Shown one piece after another: positions 1-9,381 of a stretch of DNA of 64,000 nt. A program made the position numbers and the translations under genes. The stretch is from Marinobacter bohaiensis. Lineage in GTDB: Bacteria > Pseudomonadota > Gammaproteobacteria > Pseudomonadales > Oleiphilaceae. The notes below the pieces were generated by a model, which had not been told where the DNA came from, made no database searches, and was given only the letters and a program-made list of their open reading frames with translations. Numbering within the stretch: position 1 is the stretch's first letter; the number at the start of each line of letters is the position of its first letter. The stretch spans positions 186,001-250,000 of the forward strand of contig NZ_QGEH01000003.1 of assembly GCF_003258515.1 (NCBI RefSeq), read 5' to 3'.

Positions 1-700
1 GGACCTGGAAGTCGTCATTCGCTGCGACGCTGACCGGTTCGTGCAGGACCACATCCACCGTCACCGCCGGTTGCCTTAGCAGGCGCACCAGATGACGGTC
101 AAAGCTGTCGTCGCCGATGAACGGTGCGAGCGGGTCGGGGTGGTTGTCGCGTCGGTACCCGATGGTCATGGGCAGGATTGGCACGCCGGCTTCTGCCGCC
201 GCTGACAGCAGGCGGCCATGGAACGGCAGCACGGTAATACCGACACTGGTGGTGCCTTCGGGGAAGACCAGCACCGACTGGCGCTCCCGCAGGGTCCGGG
301 CAATGTCTTCCCGGGCGGCCGCGGCCTGGCCACTGCCGCGACGGATAAATAACGTGCCGGCCTGCTTGGCCAGCCAGCCGATCACCGGCCAGTTGCGCAC
401 CTCGGCCTTGGACAGGAAACGCAGCGGCACAATGCTCCCCAGGATGGGGATGTCGGACCAGGAAATGTGGTTGCAGACCAGCATGACCGGACCATCGGGG
501 CGTTGGCCGCGCACGTTCACCTGGAAACCGAGGCAGCGGGAGGCCAGCTGGAAACAGGCCCGGGCGAAGGGTGTCCTGTCGATAGGCCGGCGAATCGTCC
601 ACTCGGTAAGCGATACGGCGACCGCCAGCAGCGAGCACAGCAGCAGGACGATCGCGAACAGGCCGAGTCGGCCCCCCAGACGCAGCGTCCGCATCAGCAT
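1..700 (-). CDS. olsA: PlsC-type lysophospholipid acyltransferase (OlsA-like), 3' end cut by window
   Basis: This is a 1-acyl-glycerophosphate or lyso-ornithine-lipid acyltransferase of the inner membrane. The reading frame runs from an ATG at 700 off the window start, so about 233 codons are visible. Residues 11-31 form an N-terminal membrane segment. The acyltransferase signature NHISWSD (H78, D83) and the acceptor-binding motif FPEGTT (146-151) are intact. The start overlaps the stop of the upstream GNAT gene (ATGCTGA), which implies translational coupling. That partner suggests the second step of ornithine-lipid synthesis (OlsA). A general PlsC role in phosphatidic acid synthesis cannot be excluded from sequence alone. 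Confidence 0.8.
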   Translation of the reverse strand, partial: MLMRTLRLGGRLGLFAIVLLLCSLLAVAVSLTEWTIRRPIDRTPFARACFQLASRCLGFQVNVRGQRPDGPVMLVCNHISWSDIPILGSIVPLRFLSKAEVRNWPVIGWLAKQAGTLFIRRGSGQAAAAREDIARTLRERQSVLVFPEGTTSVGITVLPFHGRLLSAAAEAGVPILPMTIGYRRDNHPDPLAPFIGDDSFDRHLVRLLRQPAVTVDVVLHEPVSVAANDDFQV

Positions 701-1473
701 GGCGCGGACTCCGTCGCCGGGCGCATGAAGTGGCGGCTGTAGCGGCTGGCCAGTTTGCCGACTTCCAGCAGCACCAACAGATCCGCGCAGCGGAATTCCG
801 GGTCCCAGCAGGGTTCGCCGCAGACCCGTGCGCCGAGACGCATATAGGCGCGGATCAGCGGCGGTACTTCCGACGGGTTCTCGGTCTGGGCCGCCACGTT
901 GGTGAGGTGGGGCAGGGCGCGGTGCGGGGTGACGCGACGATCGAGGTCGGTCATGTAGCGCTTTTGCAGCAACTGGGTGATGCGCCACGCCTTGTGGCCG
1001 CCGTCGGCCATGCCGATGCTGGCGCAGCCGATCAGGTAATCAACGTTCTCGGCGACCAGGTATTCCGCCAGCGATGACCACAGCAGGCTGATGGTGGCGC
1101 CGGTGCGGAAATCGGGATGGACGCAGGTACGCCCCAGCTCGGCCAGATGACCCGGCATCTCGCGCAGGGCGGTCAGGTCGAATTCGCCTTCGGAATAGAA
1201 CCCGCCGGCGGCCTCGGCGTCGCGCTGGTGCAGCACACGTGAGGTGGCGACCAGGGCGCCGGTCTGGTTGTCGGTCACGATCAGGTGGTCGCAGTGAGCG
1301 TCGTAGGCATCCTGGTCGATGCCGGGGATTGTGGCGCCGAGATCAGATCCATATTCCTCTGAAAATACATCGTAGCGCAGGCGCTGGGCGGCCTCCACGA
1401 GCTGTGGGTCGCGGGTGATGGCCGCACGCAGGCGACGGGCGCTGGTCAGGGAACGGGCTTGTTCTGCAGGCAT
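694..1473 (-). CDS. olsB: OlsB-like GNAT-family N-acyltransferase (hemolysin family)
   Basis: The 259-residue protein resembles L-ornithine N-alpha-acyltransferase, which makes lyso-ornithine lipid from ornithine and acyl-ACP. Family features visible are RYDVFSEEYG near the N terminus, the D-x-YDAHCDHLIV stretch, and LAELGRTCVHPDFR in the acyl-donor region. I chose the ATG at 1473, which gives MPAEQARS. An upstream in-frame extension to 1587 has no family-like sequence. The gene overlaps the acyltransferase at 694-700, and such GNAT/PlsC pairs are typical of ornithine-lipid loci. Family membership is firm; the exact substrate is inferred from the pair. Confidence 0.8.
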   Translation of the reverse strand: MPAEQARSLTSARRLRAAITRDPQLVEAAQRLRYDVFSEEYGSDLGATIPGIDQDAYDAHCDHLIVTDNQTGALVATSRVLHQRDAEAAGGFYSEGEFDLTALREMPGHLAELGRTCVHPDFRTGATISLLWSSLAEYLVAENVDYLIGCASIGMADGGHKAWRITQLLQKRYMTDLDRRVTPHRALPHLTNVAAQTENPSEVPPLIRAYMRLGARVCGEPCWDPEFRCADLLVLLEVGKLASRYSRHFMRPATESAPC

Positions 1474-1773
1474 GACAGTTTTCTCTTTATGACCGTTTCC
1501 CGTCGAGCCTATGAATCGAGGATTGCAGTTGAATGAACCGGGCGTGACGTCAACATGACAATGGTCGAGGGTGGTGAAGCCTGTCACGCCTTGTTACTGT
1601 GCTGTCATTCCCTGTATTTTTCCGAACAACATGTATAATTGGTGTTACATGGCGTAGCCTGTCTATCGATTAATCAGCTGGTTGCGTCGGAACGGGGCCA
1701 ATAGGTCGGCCCCTTGGGGGAGTCGTCAGGGAGTTGACGCAGGATGCAATTCAGTTGGGCAGGCCACGAATAG
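1474..1773. other. Divergent intergenic region olsB / rstA
   Basis: This 300-bp region separates two divergent transcription units and holds no convincing ORF. A TATAAT hexamer lies at 1634-1639 on the plus strand, but no good -35 element sits 16-18 bp upstream. TTGTTA (1591-1596) with TATTTT (1615-1620) at 18-bp spacing is an alternative weak promoter. A small hairpin, GGGGCC (1694-1699) with GGCCCC (1708-1713), would sit in the rstA leader. No clear promoter was seen for the minus-strand olsB. Confidence 0.5.
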
Positions 1774-2541
1774 ATGGCTGTAAATGGAAAAACAAAATCA
1801 GAGATGGACGGCGTGGAACAAGCAATCGAGACATGTAGGGTTCTCATCGTCGAAGACGATGAACGCCTGGCGGATCTGACTCGGGAATATCTGGAAAGCA
1901 ACGGCCTGACCGTTTCTGTGGAAGGGAACGGTGCCAATGCGGTGGAGCGCATCCGCCGCGAGAAGCCGGATATTGTCGTGCTCGACCTGATGCTGCCCGG
2001 CGAGGATGGACTGTCCATTTGCCGGCGGGTGCGTCCCTTCTATGCGGGGCCGATCCTGATGCTGACGGCCCGCACCGATGATCTGGACCAGGTACTCGGC
2101 CTGGAAATGGGGGCCGACGACTACATTTCCAAACCCGTGCGCCCGCGCGTGCTGCTGGCGCGGATTCGCGCCCTGCTGCGGCGGGTGACCGACACCGGCG
2201 AAGTGGCAACCGAATCCAAGCCCGCTGAGGAGCCGGTGCGGCTTGAATTCAATGACCTGGTGGTGGATCGCTCCATGCGCGAGGCCTGGCTGAACAATGA
2301 AAGTATCGATCTGACCAGCGCCGAATTCGACCTGCTGTGGCTGCTGGCATCCAGCGCCGGCCGCGTGCTGAGCCGCGAAGAAATCTTTACGGCCCTGCGC
2401 GGTATCGAATACGACGGGCAGGATCGTTCGATCGACGTGCGAGTCTCCCGGATCCGTCCGAAAATCGGCGACGACCCGGTACATCCGCGTCGCATCAAGA
2501 CGGTGCGCAGCAAGGGCTATCTGTTCGTCAAGGAAGCCTGA
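1774..2541 (+). CDS. rstA: OmpR/PhoB-family response regulator, RstA-like
   Basis: The 255-residue protein is a DNA-binding response regulator. The receiver domain spans about residues 21-135, with acidic D28/D29, phospho-acceptor D71 in VLDLMLPGEDG, T98 and K120 (ISKPVRP). A C-terminal winged-helix OmpR domain follows (about 150-250), with the LTSAEFDLLWLLA helix and the RIKTVRSKGYLF hairpin. The sensor kinase gene starts 85 bp downstream, so the pair is probably one operon. The start is uncertain: the ATG at 1774 and an in-frame ATG at 1804 are both possible and neither has a strong Shine-Dalgarno sequence. The RstA assignment rests on similarity and on the partner. Confidence 0.85.
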   Translation: MAVNGKTKSEMDGVEQAIETCRVLIVEDDERLADLTREYLESNGLTVSVEGNGANAVERIRREKPDIVVLDLMLPGEDGLSICRRVRPFYAGPILMLTARTDDLDQVLGLEMGADDYISKPVRPRVLLARIRALLRRVTDTGEVATESKPAEEPVRLEFNDLVVDRSMREAWLNNESIDLTSAEFDLLWLLASSAGRVLSREEIFTALRGIEYDGQDRSIDVRVSRIRPKIGDDPVHPRRIKTVRSKGYLFVKEA

Positions 2542-2626
2542 CGGGACGTCGCTGTCTGATTCCACGTAATGCCCGATCAAGCCCGGCGCCTGCCGGGCGG
2601 GGTATTGCGAGCTACGGAAAGGCCCT

Positions 2627-4207
2627 ATGCCCCTAGTTCCCTTCCTGAAAATGTTTGGCCGCCTTCTGCTGGTGGCTGTGATTATCCTCGCCTTTTCCGC
2701 CGGGCTTTTTTCCGGGCTCAATGCCGTTCGCGAGCGCGACTGGAAAGAGCGCTTCGCGACGCCGCTGATGGACTGGCTCGCCGTTGCGCCCCATCCACAG
2801 GTCACCTACCCCTGGCTGGACCGCCTGTACGGCCTGACGATCCGGCCGGCTGATGAATCGACCCTGTCGGACATCGCGGAAGAGCGACTGTCCTATGGCC
2901 AGGTGATCGCGTCCACCGAAGGGCTGGGCGTGCGCCTGCGCCGTTTGACCAATGACGGCGCCATCATCGACGTCACCTTGCGTGATCTGTACCGCGATGT
3001 GTGCGAGGCCACGGCCCTTCTGGTGCTGACCCATCTCAACGGCAGCCCGCTCCAGGAGCGTCCGGCAATCATGTCGAATCTTTCGGAGTCGTTGGAAGTG
3101 TCGGTGGCGCCGGTGACGGACGACTCCGAGCGCATCGATCCGGCCACGCTTGAGCGGCTGGTAGAGCGGGGGCTGGCGTTCGTGCAGCTGGACAAGAACG
3201 CCTCCGCTCGGGTCTATCTGCGGCTGGCGGACGGCGCCGTCGTTCAGGTGGGCATGCCGAGTCCATTCCAGCCGTTGGCCTGGTCGGTGATCCTGCTGGT
3301 GTTCCTGGTGGCCGCGACGATTGCCGGTTTTTTCCTGTATCTGCTGTTGCGCGGTGTGGATCGCAACCTGCGATCGGTGGAGTCGGTGGCCGTCCGCATC
3401 GCTCGCGGCGAGCTCCATGCCCGTGTCGATACTCGTCGCGGCGGGCTGGTGCGGCGGTTGGGGCACTCATTCAACAGCATGGCGGATCAGATCCAGCGGC
3501 TGGTGGAAGTTCAGCGCGAGATGATTCACGCGGTCTCCCACGAGTTGCGCACACCGGTGGCGCGGATCCGCTTCGGGGTCCAGATGATCGAGGATTGCGC
3601 CACCGATGAGGCCCGTGAAAAGCAATTGGCGGGCATCGACAACGACATCCAGGAGCTGGACGAGCTGATCGACGAAATCCTCACCTACGCGCGGCTTGAG
3701 CAGGGCGGGCCGATCATGAGCCTGCGCGAGGCGAATGTGGCGGATCTGGTGCGCCAGGTCGTCGAAGAGCAGCAGAAGCTGGCGCCTGAGATGTCGATTG
3801 AGGCCGAGTTTGTCGGCGACAGCGATACCTGGGGACTGTCCGACGTGGAGCCGCGATACATTCACCGGGCGGTGCAGAACCTGGTGGGCAATGCCCGCCG
3901 TTACGCCAATAGCACGGTTCGGGTGCGCTGCCAGTTTGATACGCAAACCTGTCGGGTCGACGTTGAGGACGACGGGCCGGGCATCCCCGAAAGTGACTGG
4001 GAGAAGGTGTTTACGGCGTTCGCCCGACTGGATGACAGTCGTACCCGGACATCCGGCGGCTACGGCCTGGGGCTATCCATTGTGCGCCGTATTCTCTATT
4101 GGCACGGTGGTCAGGCTTTCGTGGGACGCAGCCGGGCACTGGGCGGAGCGGCTTTCAGCCTGGTCTGGCCGCGCCGGCATGAGGGAGCGCCGGCTCCCGC
4201 GGAGTGA
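2627..4207 (+). CDS. rstB: Sensor histidine kinase, RstB-like
   Basis: The 526-residue inner-membrane kinase has a first membrane segment (about 10-31), a periplasmic domain of roughly 185 residues, and a second segment (about 219-241). A HAMP linker follows (241-295), then the dimerisation box EMIHAVSHELRTP with H305. The HATPase domain shows an N-box (QNLVGNARRY), G1 (DDGPGIPE) and G2 (GYGLGLSIV). It lies 85 bp after the response regulator and presumably phosphorylates it. The signal is unknown. RstB family kinases elsewhere respond to envelope or ionic conditions, but nothing here shows that. A terminator lies about 160 bp downstream. Confidence 0.85.
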   Translation: MPLVPFLKMFGRLLLVAVIILAFSAGLFSGLNAVRERDWKERFATPLMDWLAVAPHPQVTYPWLDRLYGLTIRPADESTLSDIAEERLSYGQVIASTEGLGVRLRRLTNDGAIIDVTLRDLYRDVCEATALLVLTHLNGSPLQERPAIMSNLSESLEVSVAPVTDDSERIDPATLERLVERGLAFVQLDKNASARVYLRLADGAVVQVGMPSPFQPLAWSVILLVFLVAATIAGFFLYLLLRGVDRNLRSVESVAVRIARGELHARVDTRRGGLVRRLGHSFNSMADQIQRLVEVQREMIHAVSHELRTPVARIRFGVQMIEDCATDEAREKQLAGIDNDIQELDELIDEILTYARLEQGGPIMSLREANVADLVRQVVEEQQKLAPEMSIEAEFVGDSDTWGLSDVEPRYIHRAVQNLVGNARRYANSTVRVRCQFDTQTCRVDVEDDGPGIPESDWEKVFTAFARLDDSRTRTSGGYGLGLSIVRRILYWHGGQAFVGRSRALGGAAFSLVWPRRHEGAPAPAE

Positions 4208-4365
4208 CTTGGACAAAGGCCGACGCGTCTCACGCATTGTAACAATCCGCTACACAAGCTCCACTGACGGGTTGGTGCACACACCCCATAATCAAGATCG
4301 TAAGGGATGACTACTTGAGGTTGTAGTTCTTACGAACTTTCCTTGTTTCATTCGTCATATTTCGA

Positions 4366-4391
4366 GGGGCCGTTATTCGGCCCCTTTTTTT
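4366..4391 (+). terminator. Rho-independent terminator downstream of rstB
   Basis: The stem GGGGCCG (4366-4372) pairs with CGGCCCC (4378-4384) around a TTATT loop, and seven T residues follow (4385-4391). It points along the plus strand and would end rstAB transcripts, or a separate short RNA from the 158-bp stretch between the rstB stop and the stem. On the minus strand the stem is not followed by a U-run, so it is not a good terminator for the convergent ABC gene. Confidence 0.85.
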
Positions 4392-4453
4392 GTGTCCGGA
4401 TTTTTGTGCCTGGAGCGCCGCTCCGGCACCAGGGCCTTGACGCCGAGAGGCGC

Positions 4454-5530
<1,077 letters not shown>

Positions 5531-5532
5531 GC

Positions 5533-6441
5533 TCAGGCCCCGAGAATCAGGAACTCAAGCAACGCCTTCTGGGCGTGCAGGCGGTTTTCCGCCTCGTTCC
5601 ACACCACTGAGCCGGGGTGCTCGAGCATGTCCTCGGAGATTTCTTCCCCGCGGTGGGCCGGCAGGCAATGCATGAACACGGCATCCTTGTCGGCCAGATC
5701 CATCAGTTGCGGATTGACCTGATAGGGTGTGAACGCTGCGGCACGGGCCTTCTGTTCCTCTTCCTGGCCCATCGAGGCCCAAACGTCAGTGACCAGCAGG
5801 TGCGCACCCCGGACGGCTTCGGCCGGATCCCGCAGGACGCTGACCCGGTCGCGGTTGGCGTCGACCAGGGCGGTGTCGGGCTCATAGCCCTCCGGGCAGG
5901 CGATGCGCAGGTTGAAGTCGAACTGGCGGGCGGCGTTGATGTAGGACGCGCACATGTTGTTGCCATCGCCGATCCAGGTCACGGTAGCGCCCTGAATGCG
6001 GCCGCGGGCTTCGCGGAAGGCCTGCATGTCGGCCAGCAACTGGCAGGGATGGAACTCATCGGTCAGGGCGTTGATGACCGGTGCCGACGACACGCTGGCA
6101 AAGCGCTCGACTTTCTCATGCTCGAACGTGCGGATCATCACCGCGTCGGCCATGCTGGAGATGACCCGCGAGGAATCCTCGATCGGCTCGCCCCGGCCCA
6201 GTTGGGTGTCGCGCGGGGACAGGAACAGGGCGGCCCCGCCGAGCTGGGTCATGCCCGCTTCGAACGACACCCGGGTGCGTGTGGATGATTTCTCGAAGAT
6301 CATCGCCAACACGCGGTTCTTGAGGGAGTCGCGGACCTCTCCCGAGCGCCAGCTTTTCTTCAGGTCGATGGCGCGGTCGATCAGCTGATCCAGTTCCGCC
6401 GGAGAGAGGTCGAGTAGGGTGAGAAAATGTCTAACAGCCAT
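5533..6441 (-). CDS. argF: Ornithine carbamoyltransferase (anabolic)
   Basis: This enzyme joins carbamoyl phosphate and ornithine to give citrulline in cytoplasmic arginine synthesis. The 302-residue length is typical. The carbamoyl-phosphate loop SSTRTR (52-57) and HPCQ motif are present, as is the ornithine-side motif FMHCLP near the C terminus. It sits 24 bp downstream of argD and 2 bp upstream of an orphan ABC ATPase, forming argD-argF-abc. Ornithine also feeds ornithine-lipid synthesis, whose likely genes lie about 4 kb away, but that link is only positional. Confidence 0.95.
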   Translation of the reverse strand: MAVRHFLTLLDLSPAELDQLIDRAIDLKKSWRSGEVRDSLKNRVLAMIFEKSSTRTRVSFEAGMTQLGGAALFLSPRDTQLGRGEPIEDSSRVISSMADAVMIRTFEHEKVERFASVSSAPVINALTDEFHPCQLLADMQAFREARGRIQGATVTWIGDGNNMCASYINAARQFDFNLRIACPEGYEPDTALVDANRDRVSVLRDPAEAVRGAHLLVTDVWASMGQEEEQKARAAAFTPYQVNPQLMDLADKDAVFMHCLPAHRGEEISEDMLEHPGSVVWNEAENRLHAQKALLEFLILGA

Positions 6442-6465
6442 GCGTGCTATTCCGTACTTGGGAAA

Positions 6466-7692
6466 TCAGGGAGTTTGAGGGGCGTCGGGCCGCGGCGAAC
6501 GCGGTGCCTGACGGTCGTCGGCGGCGTGAAGTCGGAGGATGCGTACCACCCGATCGACCATGTCGTCGGCTTCCCCGTCGCTGAGAGTCAATTGGGGTAG
6601 CAGGCGAACCACGCGCTCGGCCGTGACGTTGAGCAGCAGGCCCTGGGTCTTGGCCAGTGGCACCAGTTCGGCGCAGGGGGCGTTCATCTCGATGCCGATC
6701 ATCAGACCCAGGCCGCGAATATCACGGACGTAGGGGGCGTCCTCGAACGCAGCCTGCAGTCGGGCGCGCATGCGGGCGCCGAGCGTGCGTGCGCGCTCCA
6801 GCAGGTTGTCCTGCTCAATGGTATCGATCACCGCGCTGGCGGCGGCGCAGGCCAGGGCGTTACCGCCAAAGGTGGAACCATGGTGTCCGGGCTGGAATAC
6901 CTGTGCGGCCTCGCCGCGGGCCAGGCAGGCGCCGATCGGGAAACCGTTGCCCAGCCCCTTGGCGGTGGTGACCACGTCCGGTTCGACGCCGTAGGCCTGG
7001 TACGCGAAACAGGCGCCGCAGCGGCCATTCCCGGTCTGGACTTCGTCCAGCATCATCAGCCAGCCCTGGTGGTCGCAGATTTCGCGGATGCCCTGCAGCC
7101 AGGCGGGGTCGGCGACGTTAACGCCGCCTTCGCCCTGGACCGGTTCCGCCAGCACCGCCACCACGTTGGGATTGGCGCGGGCGATGGCTGCGATGGCGTC
7201 CAGGTCGTTGAACGGGGCGCGGATAAAACCACTCACCAGCGGTTCGAAACCGGCCTGGACTTTGCGGTTGCCGGTCGCCGTCAGCGTAGCCAGGGTGCGG
7301 CCGTGGAACGACTGATCCATGACGATCACGGCCGGCGAGTGAATGCCGCGCTGATGACCGTAAAGCCGGGCCAGCTTGAGGGCGGCCTCGTTAGCTTCCG
7401 CGCCGGAGTTGGCGAGGAAGACGCCGTCCATGCCGGACACCTGGCACAGCTTGTCGGCCAGGGTCTGCTGGATGCGGGTGTGAAACAGGTTGGAGCAGTG
7501 CACCAGGCGCGCGGATTGCTCCTGGATGGCGCGGGTCACCGTCGGGTGGGCATGACCGAGCCCGCAGACCGCGATGCCGCTGAAGCTGTCGAGGTAGCGG
7601 TTGCCGTCGACGTCGTAGAGCCAGGGCCCTTCGCCGCGATCAAACACGATCGGCAGGCGTCCGTACGTATTAAGCAGCGGTTGATCCGCCAT
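6466..7692 (-). CDS. argD: Acetylornithine/succinyldiaminopimelate aminotransferase
   Basis: This is a PLP-dependent class III aminotransferase of arginine synthesis that converts N-acetylglutamate semialdehyde to N-acetylornithine. Related enzymes also act in lysine synthesis. In the 408 residues, the cofactor region NSGAEANEAA (95-104), the aspartate in MLDEVQTG, and the Schiff-base lysine K245 in TTAKGLGNGFP are clear. It is the first gene of the argD-argF-abc run. A good minus-strand promoter lies about 155 bp upstream. About 17 residues after the last conserved helix are Pro/Arg/Asp-rich and probably disordered. Confidence 0.95.
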   Translation of the reverse strand: MADQPLLNTYGRLPIVFDRGEGPWLYDVDGNRYLDSFSGIAVCGLGHAHPTVTRAIQEQSARLVHCSNLFHTRIQQTLADKLCQVSGMDGVFLANSGAEANEAALKLARLYGHQRGIHSPAVIVMDQSFHGRTLATLTATGNRKVQAGFEPLVSGFIRAPFNDLDAIAAIARANPNVVAVLAEPVQGEGGVNVADPAWLQGIREICDHQGWLMMLDEVQTGNGRCGACFAYQAYGVEPDVVTTAKGLGNGFPIGACLARGEAAQVFQPGHHGSTFGGNALACAAASAVIDTIEQDNLLERARTLGARMRARLQAAFEDAPYVRDIRGLGLMIGIEMNAPCAELVPLAKTQGLLLNVTAERVVRLLPQLTLSDGEADDMVDRVVRILRLHAADDRQAPRSPRPDAPQTP

Positions 7693-7824
7693 AGGGTCTC
7701 CCTTTGAGGATGGCCTCGATTAGGGCCCGCTGACGCCGGATAATCCGGGCTCCCGGAAAATAGCAAAGCCCCGGCCAGCGGCGTTTTCCGCACCGGAGTC
7801 TTGAATTCGGGAGCTGGTCAGAGA

Positions 7825-7842
7825 GCCTGCTTGAAAGCAGGC
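7825..7842. repeat. Perfect inverted repeat in the argD leader
   Basis: GCCTGCTT and AAGCAGGC form 8-bp arms around a 2-bp centre. The repeat lies just downstream of the predicted argD transcription start, so it could be a protein-binding site or a leader hairpin. On the plus strand it is followed by AAAAC and therefore is not a terminator. Confidence 0.5.
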
Positions 7843-7847
7843 AAAAC

Positions 7848-7876
7848 ATAGTATCGGTAATTCCGGATGTTGACAA
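7848..7876 (-). promoter_or_regulatory. Predicted sigma-70 promoter for argD-argF-abc
   Basis: Read on the minus strand, TTGTCA (7876-7871) and TACTAT (7853-7848) are separated by 17 bp. The matches to consensus are 5/6 and 4/6. Transcription would start roughly 145-150 bp before the argD ATG. The -35 element overlaps that of the divergent grxD promoter. Confidence 0.6.
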
Positions 7877-7898
7877 TGTGCCGCCGCGAACCGATATC
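7870..7898 (+). promoter_or_regulatory. Predicted sigma-70 promoter for grxD
   Basis: A perfect -35 TTGACA (7870-7875) is followed after 17 bp by GATATC (7893-7898), a weak -10. It shares the TTGACAA palindromic core with the divergent argD promoter, so the two polymerase sites should exclude each other. Confidence 0.45.
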
Positions 7899-8010
7899 CC
7901 GCCTGTGCCGGGGCTCATGGCCAGGTCTCCGGCAGCCGTGTACAATGACACACATCCGCAAGTGGCGACAGGCCGGGCCTTCCCGGCTTCAAGACGAGGT
8001 AGATTTTTCT

Positions 8011-8346
8011 ATGGATATCAACGAAACCATCAAGAGCCAACTTCAGGACAACCCGATTATCCTGTACATGAAGGGTTCTCCGCAGCAGCCGCAGTGCGGT
8101 TTCTCGGCTCGTACCGTGCAGGCGCTGATGGCGTGCGGCGAGCGCTTCGCCTACGTGAATATCCTGGATAACCAGGAACTGCGCGAGTCCCTGAAGGTGT
8201 ACAGCAACTGGCCGACCTACCCGCAGCTTTACATCAACGGTGAGCTGGTGGGCGGTTGCGATATCGTGCTGGAAATGTCCGAATCCGGCGAGCTGGCCGA
8301 AATGGTCAAGGCCGCGGCGGCGAATCAGGAAAACGCCGAAGGCTGA
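8011..8346 (+). CDS. grxD: Monothiol glutaredoxin, Grx4/GrxD type
   Basis: The 111-residue cytoplasmic protein binds glutathione and [2Fe-2S] clusters and passes iron-sulfur clusters to targets. The diagnostic CGFS active site is at residues 29-32 and the glutathione-contacting lysine is K21 in YMKGS. The WPTYPQLY and GGCDI segments complete the thioredoxin fold. I chose the ATG at 8011, because a GAGGT lies about 11 bp upstream and the longer in-frame extension to 7867 is not family-like. It is transcribed divergently from argD and convergently with the TonB-like gene. Confidence 0.95.
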   Translation: MDINETIKSQLQDNPIILYMKGSPQQPQCGFSARTVQALMACGERFAYVNILDNQELRESLKVYSNWPTYPQLYINGELVGGCDIVLEMSESGELAEMVKAAAANQENAEG

Positions 8347-8497
8347 CCGCTCTGGCGGCCGTCGGCACGTCACTGGACAGGGTGGCGTGCCGGGCCTGCC
8401 GTTCGACCCCCGCCTGTCTTCCCGTTTCTCTGATTCCTTCCACTTCCTTTCCTTTCTCCTCGATTGCCTACCCGTTTCTTCGCCCCGTGATTGCCGA

Positions 8498-9343
8498 TTA
8501 TGAACGGCGTGGCGTGAAGCGAAGCTCCACCTGATAGCGATAGTCCTGATCCCGCGCCGAGGACGGCGGTACCGGATAGGGGCTGGCAGCGAGTGCCCCC
8601 TGACGGGCGGCGCGGTCGAGCGCCGGGTCGCCGGAGCTTTCCAGAGTCTGCAGTTGGATCAGCGTGCCGTTGTCCATCAGTTGCAGCTCCAGCCGAACCA
8701 CCCGCACCTGTTGCAGTTCGCTGATCGAATGGACCGGGCGCCTGGATAGGGCGGTGCTGATGCGCTGCCAGAGCAGGGCGACGTAAGGATCTTTGGCAAC
8801 CGGATCGGCGTGGGTCTGCGCGGGTCTGTTTTCGGTGGTGGTTGGCGGCGCTTCAACGGGAGTGCCGGCCTCTTGTGCCTGACTGGCCGTGGAGCTGGGT
8901 GACGCCTCGGCACTCCGTGCCAGAGTTTTTGCCGACGGTTCGGGCGTTTCAGCAGGGTGCCGGGTTGACGTCGCTGCCTCCGCCGAGCGTGATGGCGCGT
9001 GTTCCGGTTGGGAGTGTGGCGGCACTGCCGTGTCGCTTGGGTTTGAGGTGACGACTGGTTCCGGAGTCGTCGTAGGCGCAGGCTGATCGGGTTGCCGGGG
9101 CTGTGCGGGAGACGGTGGCGATGCGGCTGGTTGCTCGGCGCTGGTGGCGCTGTGCTGGCTTTCCTGATGGGAGGGAGCGGTCAGCCGCAGGTGAATGGCT
9201 GTGGCGGGAAATGGCTTGGTCAAATGCTGCAAGCTGTGGACAAGCGCAATCAGGCCCGCGGAATGGACGAGCAACGCCAGCAGAAGGGCGATGGCGAGCC
9301 GGAAGTGGACCGGCTGCGCGTTCGAGGGACCGGGCAGCGGCAT
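8498..9343 (-). CDS. TonB-family energy-transducer-like protein
   Basis: The 281-residue protein has a short cytoplasmic N terminus and one membrane segment (about 14-35). A long Pro/Ser/Thr/Ala-rich periplasmic linker follows (about 50-180). The C-terminal domain (about 190-281) carries the TonB-like pattern of an amphipathic helix, then VRLELQLMDNGTLIQLQ and a DPALDRAARQGAL helix. It starts 38 bp after the DUF1631 stop, so the two are probably co-transcribed. No ExbB/ExbD or TonB-dependent receptor lies nearby. Domain architecture is clear; whether it energises an outer-membrane receptor is not. Confidence 0.75.
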   Translation of the reverse strand: MPLPGPSNAQPVHFRLAIALLLALLVHSAGLIALVHSLQHLTKPFPATAIHLRLTAPSHQESQHSATSAEQPAASPPSPAQPRQPDQPAPTTTPEPVVTSNPSDTAVPPHSQPEHAPSRSAEAATSTRHPAETPEPSAKTLARSAEASPSSTASQAQEAGTPVEAPPTTTENRPAQTHADPVAKDPYVALLWQRISTALSRRPVHSISELQQVRVVRLELQLMDNGTLIQLQTLESSGDPALDRAARQGALAASPYPVPPSSARDQDYRYQVELRFTPRRS

Positions 9344-9381
9344 AGCAGGCCTGTACGAAAAAGGACTGCTCGGAAGCTAGT

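Larger units (their letters stand above)
7693..8010. other. Divergent intergenic region argD / grxD
   Basis: This 318-bp region between argD (minus) and grxD (plus) contains no convincing ORF. It holds two overlapping divergent promoters, listed separately, and a perfect inverted repeat, GCCTGCTT (7825-7832) and AAGCAGGC (7835-7842), inside the presumed argD leader. I looked for ArgR-type TGAAT/ATTCA operator pairs and saw no convincing match. Confidence 0.6.

Noticed and set aside
7801-7808. Possible ArgR operator at TTGAATTC upstream of argD
   Set aside because: Only one half resembles TGAAT-N4-ATTCA, and no second box is present.
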